The notes beneath the pieces were generated by a model that worked only from the letters and a program-made list of their open reading frames with translations, searched no databases and had not been told where the DNA came from. Shown here one piece after another: positions 58,001 through 64,000 of a stretch of DNA of 64,000 nucleotides. The translations under genes and the position numbers were made by a program. The DNA comes from Dechloromonas sp. A34 (GTDB lineage: Bacteria > Pseudomonadota > Gammaproteobacteria > Burkholderiales > Rhodocyclaceae), in contig NZ_CP102486.1 of assembly GCF_026261605.1 (NCBI RefSeq), positions 1,364,001-1,428,000 on the forward strand. The letters are read 5' to 3'. Within the stretch, counting starts at the first letter, position 1. The number at the start of each line of letters is the position of its first letter.

Positions 58001-61000
58001 AACGACAGCGACCTCGACGGCAACCCGCTGAGCGTCACCGGTTTCAGCGTGGCAGGCGTGGCCGGCAGCTTTACGGCCGGCCAGACGGCAAGCATCGCCG
58101 GGGTCGGGGCGCTGCAGATCAACGGCGACGGCAGCTACACCTTCACGCCGGCCGCCAACTACGCCGGGGCCATCCCGGTTGCCACCTATGCCGTCAGCGA
58201 CGGCCAGGGCGGCACCGACAGCGCGACGCTGAGCCTGAGCATGGGCAACAACGCGGCGCCCGACGCCCGCGACGACGGCCCGGTGGGCGTCACCGAAGAC
58301 ACCCCGGTCAGCGGCAACGTGCTGGTCAATGACAGTGACCCGAACGGCAATCCGCTGAGCGTCACCGGCTTCACGGTGGCCGGCGTCGCCGGCAGCTTCG
58401 CGGCCGGCCAGGCGGCGAGCATCGCCGGCGTCGGCACGCTGCAGATCAATGTCGATGGCAGCTACAGCTTCGCCCCGGCCGCCAACTACAACGGCCCGCT
58501 GCCGATCGCCACCTACAGCATCACCGACGGCCTGGGCGGGACTGACAGCGCGACCCTGGCGCTGGGCCCGGTCACGTCGGTCAACGATGCCCCCTGCTGA
58601 GCAACACGCCGCTCGTGATGAGCGTCGCCGAGGATGCAGGCAACCCGTTCGGGGCCGTTGGCTCTCCCGTCTCCAGCTTAATCGGCGGCATCAGCGATGC
58701 CGACGGCGGCGCGCTGCAGGGGATCGCCATCGTCGGTAGCAACCTGACGCATGGTTCGTGGTACTTCACGACCGATAACGGCGCGAGCTGGCACCTCGTG
58801 GCGGCCAGCCCGTCGAGCTCGCTGCTGTTGGCCAACGATGCCAATACGCGCCTCTACTTCCAGCCCGACGCCAATTTCAACGGCACGGCGACGGCGGCGT
58901 TGACCGTACGGGCTTGGGACCAGAGCAGCGGTACGCCCGGGACCTGGGTCAATACTGTCAGCAACGGCGGCAATACGGCATTTTCCAGCGCCACCGATAC
59001 CATCGACGTCCAGGTGACGGCGGTTAACGATGCGCCGATCGCCTTTGGCGCGGCGGCGCTGGCGCCGATTGCCGAAGACTCGACGAATCCGCCGGGGGCC
59101 ACCGTGGCCGCGTTGTTCGGCGGGGCCGGCAATTTCCATGACAATACCGACCAGGTGGCTGGCGGTTCCAGCGCGAATACCTTTGCCGGCATCGCCATCA
59201 GTCAATACAACGCCATTCCGGCGATCGGCACGTGGCAATACTCGACCGACGGCGGGGCCTCCTGGATCGCCCTGGGCGATGCGACCCTGGCTTCGGCCGT
59301 CACCCTGCAGGGGACGGATCTTCTGCGCTTCGTGCCGGCCGCCAATTACAACGGCGACGCGACCCAGTTGCGGGCCAACCTGATTGAAAGCGGCGTCAGC
59401 ATCACGAGTGGCGATGTCGTCAATCTGGTCGGCGCGACGGGCGGCACGACCCATTATTCGCAAAGCACGGTACTGCTCAGCGAGACCGTTACGCCGGTCG
59501 ATGATCCGAGCGTTCTCGTGGCGGACAGCAGGACGGTTGCCGAGGACCATCCGGCGACCGGCAACGTGCTGACCAATGACAGCGACGTCGACAACGCCCT
59601 GAGCGTGGTGAGTTTCAGCGTGGGCGGTACGGCCTATGCGGTGGGAGCGGTCGCTACCCTGACCGGCGTCGGCACGCTGACCATGGCTACCAACGGCAGC
59701 TACACTTTCACGCCGGTCGCCAACTGGAACGGCACGGTGCCGACGGTGAGTTACACGACCAACACCGGTGGCGCCAGCACGCTCGATATCACCGTCACGC
59801 CGGTGGATGATGCCTTTGCCGACGCCAACGAAACCATCAGCGTCGCCGAAGATACGACCCTGACCGGCAGCGTGCTGACCGGCACGACGAGCGTCGATGG
59901 TCCGGTCACGGTGAGCAGCTTCACGGTGGCGGGTGTCGCCGGCAGCTTCACGGCCGGCCAGGCGGCGAGCATCGCCGGTGTCGGCACCTTGCAGATCAAT
60001 GCCGATGGTGGCTACAGCTTCACCCCGGCCGCCAACTACAACGGTGCGGTGCCGATCGCAACCTACACGCTGAGCGATGGGTCGAGCGGCGACACCTCGA
60101 CGCTGGCGGTTACCGTAACCCCGGTGAACGATGCCTTTAGCGATGCCGACGAAACGGTCAACATCGCCGAAGACACGATGCTGACCGGCTCTGTCTTGAG
60201 TGGTACGAGTAGCGTTGATGGCCTGGTGACGGTCAGCGGTTTCACGGTGGCCGGCGTCGCCGGCAGTTTCACGGCTGGCCAGGCGGCGAGCATCGTCGGC
60301 GTCGGCACGCTGCAGATCAATGCCGATGGCGGCTACAGCTTCACGCCGGCCGCCAACTACAACGGTGCGGTGCCGGTCGTTACCTACACGCTGAGCGATG
60401 GCTCGAGCGGCGATACCTCGACGCTGGCGATTACAGTGATCCCCGTGGTCGACGCCTTTGACGATGCCAACGAAACCGTCAACATCGCCGAAGACACGAC
60501 GCTGACCGGCAGCGTGCTGAGCGGAACGAGCAGCGCCGACGGCCCGGTGACGGTGACTGGCTTCACGGTGGCCGGCATCGCCGGCAGCTTCGTGGCTGGC
60601 CAGGCGGCGAGCATTGCCGGGGTCGGCACACTGCAGATCAACGCCGACGGCAGCTACAGCTTCACCCCGGCCGCCAACTACGCTGGTGCCGTGCCGGTCG
60701 CAACCTACACGCTGTCCGATGGCTCGAACGGCGATACCTCGACCTTGAGCATCACGGTGACCTCGGACAATGACGCGCCGACTGTCGGCTCGGCGGCAAT
60801 CAGCGTTTCGGAAGAGGGCGTGGCCGGTGGTATAGCCGATACGGCGGGCAGTCCGGGCGACAGCACCAATCTGGCGATCCGTTCGGGAACGATCGGCATT
60901 GCCGATTCCGACAGCCCGGTGACGGTCAGCCTGCAGGCGCCGACGGCGGCGTTGAGCGCCGGCGGTGTGGCAATCACATGGAGTGGTGCCGATAGCCAGA

Positions 61001-63045
61001 TGCTCATCGGCTCGGCCGGTGGCATCGAAGTCGCCCGCGTGACGATAGATAACAGTGGAAATTACCAGGTCACCTTGTCGCAGGTGCTCGACCATGGCGT
61101 CGCCGGTAGCGAGGACAGCCTGAGCTTCAACGTCGGTGTCACTGCTAGCGATGGCGCGATGAGCGCCTCGGGGGCGATCGCGCTCACCGTCGAAGACGAT
61201 TCGCCGCTCGCCACGTCCTCCGCGGTGGCGGTCGGCGGCACGGCGACCAACACCAATCTGGCGATCGTGCTCGACCTCTCGGGCTCGATGGACGATCCCA
61301 GCGGGCTGACCAACGCCACGCGTCTCGCTGTCACCAAGGAAGCGATCAAGGAACTGATCGATACCTACGATGGCATGGGCGAGGTGATGGTCAATGTCAC
61401 GGTCTTCGGCTCGTCGGGCACCAGCGGGACCTGGATGACGGCGGCCAACGCCCTGCAATTCGTCACTGCCGCCCAGTCGTTCAGTTCCAGCGGCACGATG
61501 TACACCAACTATGATGCCGCCCTGGCCGCCGCCATGACGGCTTACGGCGGTGCCGGCAAGCTGAGCGGCGCCAATGTCCAGAATGTCCTGTACTTCCTCT
61601 CCGATGGTGAGCCGAATCGCGGCGACGGCAACAACACGGCGCTCACCAACACCAATGCAGGCAGCAGCGACAACGGCATTCAGGGGGTGGAAGAGACGAT
61701 CTGGACCAACTTCCTGAGCAGCAACCACGTTAGTGCCTACGCCATCGGCCTGGGAACGGGGGTTACCACGGCCAACATGGACCCGGTGGCGTACGACGGG
61801 GTCAATGGCACGGGCCGCGATTCCTTGTCGGTGGCGGACCTCAATGACCTGAGTTCGGTGCTGGCGTCCACCATCGAGAGTCGCGTCACCGGGGCGATCA
61901 TGATCGACGGGGGCGGTTCTGGCGGCTTCGGGGCGGATGGCGGCTATCTGGCAGCACTCACCTACGGCAACAACACCTTCAGCTTCGACGGTAGCGCGCT
62001 GACCGTCGGCGGCGCCGGCACGACGGCCTACAGCTTCGATGCGGCAAGCCATGTGCTGGCCGTGACGGCAGCCGGCGGCCCCTTCGTGGTCGACATGGAT
62101 ACCGGGGAGTACACTTACACCCGGACGCCGAGCAGAACGGTCCTCCAGGAGAGCTTCGGCTACACACTGACCGACCACGATGGAGATACTGCCGTGGGCA
62201 CGCTGACCATCAACCTGCCGGATTACGATACGGCGCCCGTCGCTCGCGACGACCGGGTCGTGGTGGCCAGCGGCAGCGTCAGCTCGAATACAGTTACCCT
62301 CAAGGATGCTTGGCTGACCTGGAACGACAGCGATGCCGAGGCTGCGACGCTGACGGTGAGCGCGGTGAGCAACGCCACATCGCATGCGTCGAGCCAGGTT
62401 GTCGATGCGGTCAGTGCCAGCAGCGGCGGCAGCGGCGCCTTCTCCTACACGGTTTCCGACGGCGGGCAGACCAACGATGCGGCGGTCTCGATTACGACGG
62501 TGAACAGCTCTACCCTCAGCGGGACGGGGCTCGACAACATCCTCGTCGGCGATAGCACGGGAGAAACCATCCGCGGTTACGAAGGCAACGATGTGCTGGT
62601 TGGCAATGCCGGGAACGATACCCTCAGCGGCGGCAGCGGCATCGATCTGCTGATCGGTGGTACGGGCAACGACAGCCTGAGCGGCGGCATCGGCTCCGAT
62701 ACCTTCGCCTGGTCGCTGGCCGATCAGGGCACGGCAGCAACGCCAGCGCGCGACACGATCAGCGATTTCTCGGTGGCGGCGAAAGCCGACGGTGGCGACA
62801 TGCTCGACTTGCGCGATCTGCTGCAGGGCGAGAACCACGCGAGCGGAACCGGCAACCTCACCGATTTCCTGCATTTCACCAGGTCGGGCAGCGATACCGT
62901 GATCGACATCAAGCCAACCGGCACCAGTGGCAGCGTGACCCAGCAGATCGTAATGAGCGGTGTCGACCTGACCGCCGGCAACACCCTGAACGATCAGGCG
63001 ATCATTCAGGACCTGCTGACCAAGGGCAAGCTGCTGACTGACTGA
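52052..63045 (+). CDS. Giant Lap-type RTX adhesin (split by one frameshift)
   Basis: A surface adhesin of about 3664 residues after one C is added to the C-run at 58590-58594, which joins VTSVNDAP to LLSNTPLVMSVAED. It starts at GTG 52052 (MAQAQVIAKVSSLSGEAYARDNAGKLRRL...), the retention-module pattern, followed by a di-alanine site (Ala114-Ala115 in PAAG) of the LapG protease type. The body is tandem cadherin/Bap-like repeats, including 309-base and 321-base arrays. Near the end is a VWA domain with MIDAS DLSGS (about 61.26 kb). RTX repeats (GNDVLVGNAGNDTLSGG, 62.57-62.70 kb) and a C-terminal secretion segment (to ...KGKLLTD) follow. It is expected to be exported by the adjacent ABC/HlyD pair, hold at the outer membrane, bind surfaces or cells, and be released by proteolysis. 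Ligand unknown. Confidence 0.92.
53231..54466 (+). repeat. Four 309-bp tandem repeats in the adhesin
   Basis: Unit starts at 53231, 53540, 53849 and 54158; the fifth position at 54467 begins a different unit. Each codes 103 residues (VNDGPTPADPGNPAFDPATG ... TSTVFVGVTP). The copies are nearly identical in DNA, a sign of recent duplication or concerted exchange. Confidence 0.92.
56639..57922 (+). repeat. Four 321-bp tandem repeats in the adhesin
   Basis: Unit starts at 56639, 56960, 57281 and 57602. Each codes 107 residues (DDAFADADETVSVAEDTTLT ... TLSITVTPV). The spacing is exactly 321 bases. Confidence 0.92.
59803..60765 (+). repeat. Three further 321-bp repeats in the adhesin
   Basis: Unit starts at 59803, 60124 and 60445, the same 107-residue unit as at 56.6-57.9 kb but separated from it by about 1.9 kb of unrelated repeats. 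This suggests the array was split by insertion or rebuilt by exchange. Confidence 0.9.
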
Positions 63046-63063
63046 TTCCCGCGTTCGGCCAGC

Positions 63064-63094
63064 AAAAAGGGGCGATCTTGATCGCCCCTTTTTT
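63064..63094. terminator. Bidirectional terminator between adhesin and Crp/Fnr gene
   Basis: GGGGCGAT and ATCGCCCC stem with a CTTG loop, five A before and six T after. It can serve both the adhesin (plus) and the regulator (minus) transcripts. Confidence 0.9.
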
Positions 63095-63120
63095 CATCCT
63101 GCCGCGGTAAAGCGGAGGCT

Positions 63121-63816
63121 TCAGCCTTCGTGCTTGCGCAGGTTGGCGACGCTCGGAATATGGATCTTGCGGCCTTCGACGACGATCAGCCCGAGTTCGA
63201 TCAGTTCGTGCAGGATGCGCGAGAAATGTTCCTGGGTCAGGTTGAGGCGGGAGGCGATGACGCCCTTGTTGGTCGGCAGCGTGATCGAGACTTTGACGCC
63301 GTCCTGGTCGGCCTCCGACAGTTCGCGCAGCAGGTAGCCGATGATGCGTTCCTTGCCGGAGTGCAGCGAATAGGATTCGACGTCGCTCATCAGCTGGTGC
63401 AGGCGCATGGACATGCCGGCCAGCATCTTGCGGCCGAACTTGTGATCGCGTTCCAGTTCGTCGAAGACGGCGGCCTTCGAGACATGCAGCAGCAGAGAAT
63501 CGGTCAGCGCCTGGGCGAAGACGATATAGGGCTTTTCCATGAACATCAGCGCTTCGCCGAAACTTTGGCCCTGGCCGATGATCTCGACGACCTTTTCCGT
63601 GCCCTGGGCCGAGGTGAAAGCCAGCTTGATCTGGCCGTAGACCAGCAGGTGGAAACCGTTGCAGGGGTCGCCCTTGTGGAACAGGATGTCGCCCTTGCTG
63701 GCGTGGATTTCGCGGGTCGAGCGGGCCATGCGATTGATTTCTTCGGGAGCCAGGCCGTTGAACAGCGGAATGTGGGTAAGCAGTGCCTCGATGTTGATGG
63801 GGTGATTTGCCTGCAT
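63121..63816 (-). CDS. Crp/Fnr-family transcription regulator
   Basis: A 231-residue regulator with a cyclic-nucleotide-binding-like sensor domain (about 15-135; ILFHKGDPCNGFHLLVYGQIKL, GQSFGEALMF) and a winged helix-turn-helix (about 170-220; PTNKGVIASRLNLTQEHFSRILHEL). It has no N-terminal cysteine cluster, so it is not FNR itself. The layout fits DNR-type NO/heme sensors or CRP-like factors. The upstream gene on the same strand looks like norD, supporting control of NO reduction. A protein of this kind could act on the FNR/DNR-like boxes at 7.65, 27.8 and 30.6 kb. Confidence 0.9.
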   Translation of the reverse strand: MQANHPINIEALLTHIPLFNGLAPEEINRMARSTREIHASKGDILFHKGDPCNGFHLLVYGQIKLAFTSAQGTEKVVEIIGQGQSFGEALMFMEKPYIVFAQALTDSLLLHVSKAAVFDELERDHKFGRKMLAGMSMRLHQLMSDVESYSLHSGKERIIGYLLRELSEADQDGVKVSITLPTNKGVIASRLNLTQEHFSRILHELIELGLIVVEGRKIHIPSVANLRKHEG

Positions 63817-63886
63817 GGCTATGCCGTATAAAAGTGACCGGCGAATGGTGGCACCGACCTAGTTCGAGAGCAATAGATCCTTGGGC

Positions 63887-64000
63887 TTAATTCCTAGTCA
63901 ATTGGGCGTAGAGCAGCGGCAGGCGGCGTGGCAGTTCCTCGGGTTTGCGGATGACGCAGAAGCCGGCCGGGCCGAACAGGTAGGGCAGGTAGCTGCCGGC
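63887..64000 (-). CDS. NorD-like nitric oxide reductase activation protein, C-terminus only
   Basis: The last 37 codons of a minus-strand gene entering from the right edge: YLPYLFGPAGFCVIRKPEEL and PRRLPLLYAQLTRN before the stop at 63887-63889. I recall this ending (LPYxFG...RPEELPRRLPLLY) from NorD proteins, VWA-domain factors needed to mature nitric oxide reductase. The Crp/Fnr gene follows 70 bases downstream on the same strand, a common arrangement. Only the tail is visible, so the call is tentative. Confidence 0.6.
   Translation of the reverse strand, partial: AGSYLPYLFGPAGFCVIRKPEELPRRLPLLYAQLTRN

Noticed and set aside
58678..62874. Second long minus-strand open frame opposite the adhesin
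   Set aside because: Same reasons: antisense to clearly coding VWA/RTX sequence and of biased composition.

Overview
The window looks like chromosomal DNA from a GC-rich betaproteobacterium, most likely a Rhodocyclales relative (Dechloromonas/Azonexus type). This is inferred from the gene set: exbBD-lpxK-ycaR-kdsB-adk order, PPi-dependent phosphofructokinase with an H+-pyrophosphatase, heme d1 genes, a cyanophycin operon, a phenylacetate-CoA ligase and a probable norD end next to a Crp/Fnr regulator. No database search was possible.

Layout. 1-1.7 kb: accessory DNA with a short tyrosine recombinase and small unknown genes. 1.8-9.1 kb: HtrA-type protease, Nif3-like protein, FimV-like protein, FAH-family hydrolase, PaaK and a MATE transporter. 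9.2-13 kb: sucCD, a TerC-family protein and an ornithine cyclodeaminase-family protein. 13-20 kb: a signalling block (Ser/Thr kinase, PP2C phosphatase, FHA protein, an adenylate-cyclase remnant, a class II cAMP phosphodiesterase-like protein, a cyclic-nucleotide-binding/rhodanese fusion, GAF-HD-GYP). 20-27.7 kb: a minus-strand cyanophycin operon (ABC transporter, DUF1854, cphA', cphA). 27.8-33.3 kb: nirJ-nirN, then an acyl-CoA synthetase, an acyl carrier protein and a GNAT acetyltransferase. 33.3-38.9 kb: L,D-transpeptidase-like protein, SpmA/B-like membrane protein, tRNA-Leu(GAG) with a 1-kb island carrying a bacteriohemerythrin, rluE, a DUF192 protein, ubiC and sodB. 38.9-47.6 kb: xseA, exbBD, lpxK, ycaR, kdsB, adk, pfp and hppA. 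47.7-63 kb: a Lap-type surface adhesion system made of a type I secretion ATPase, a membrane fusion protein, a LuxR-type regulator and an adhesin of about 3660 residues. 63.1-64 kb: a Crp/Fnr regulator and the end of a norD-like gene.

Functional links. Three promoters (paaK, nirJN, acyl-CoA synthetase operon) carry the same one-mismatch FNR/DNR-type box, TTGA[C/G]-N4-ATCAA on the plus strand, about 22-24 bp from a -10-like hexamer. This suggests shared oxygen or NO control of distant operons. The adhesin has an N-terminal retention module with a di-alanine site (PAAG, residues 113-116) of the type cut by LapG proteases, and a C-terminal VWA/RTX secretion end. It is therefore probably a releasable biofilm adhesin held in its secretion pore; the outer-membrane pore, lapG and lapD are not in this window.

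Data quality. At least seven breaks in six genes (HtrA, MATE twice, Ser/Thr kinase, SpmA/B, LuxR, adhesin) are each repaired by adding one base, nearly always in a G or C run. A likely break also affects the N-terminus of the acyl-CoA synthetase. The uniform direction points to sequencing or assembly error rather than true pseudogenes.
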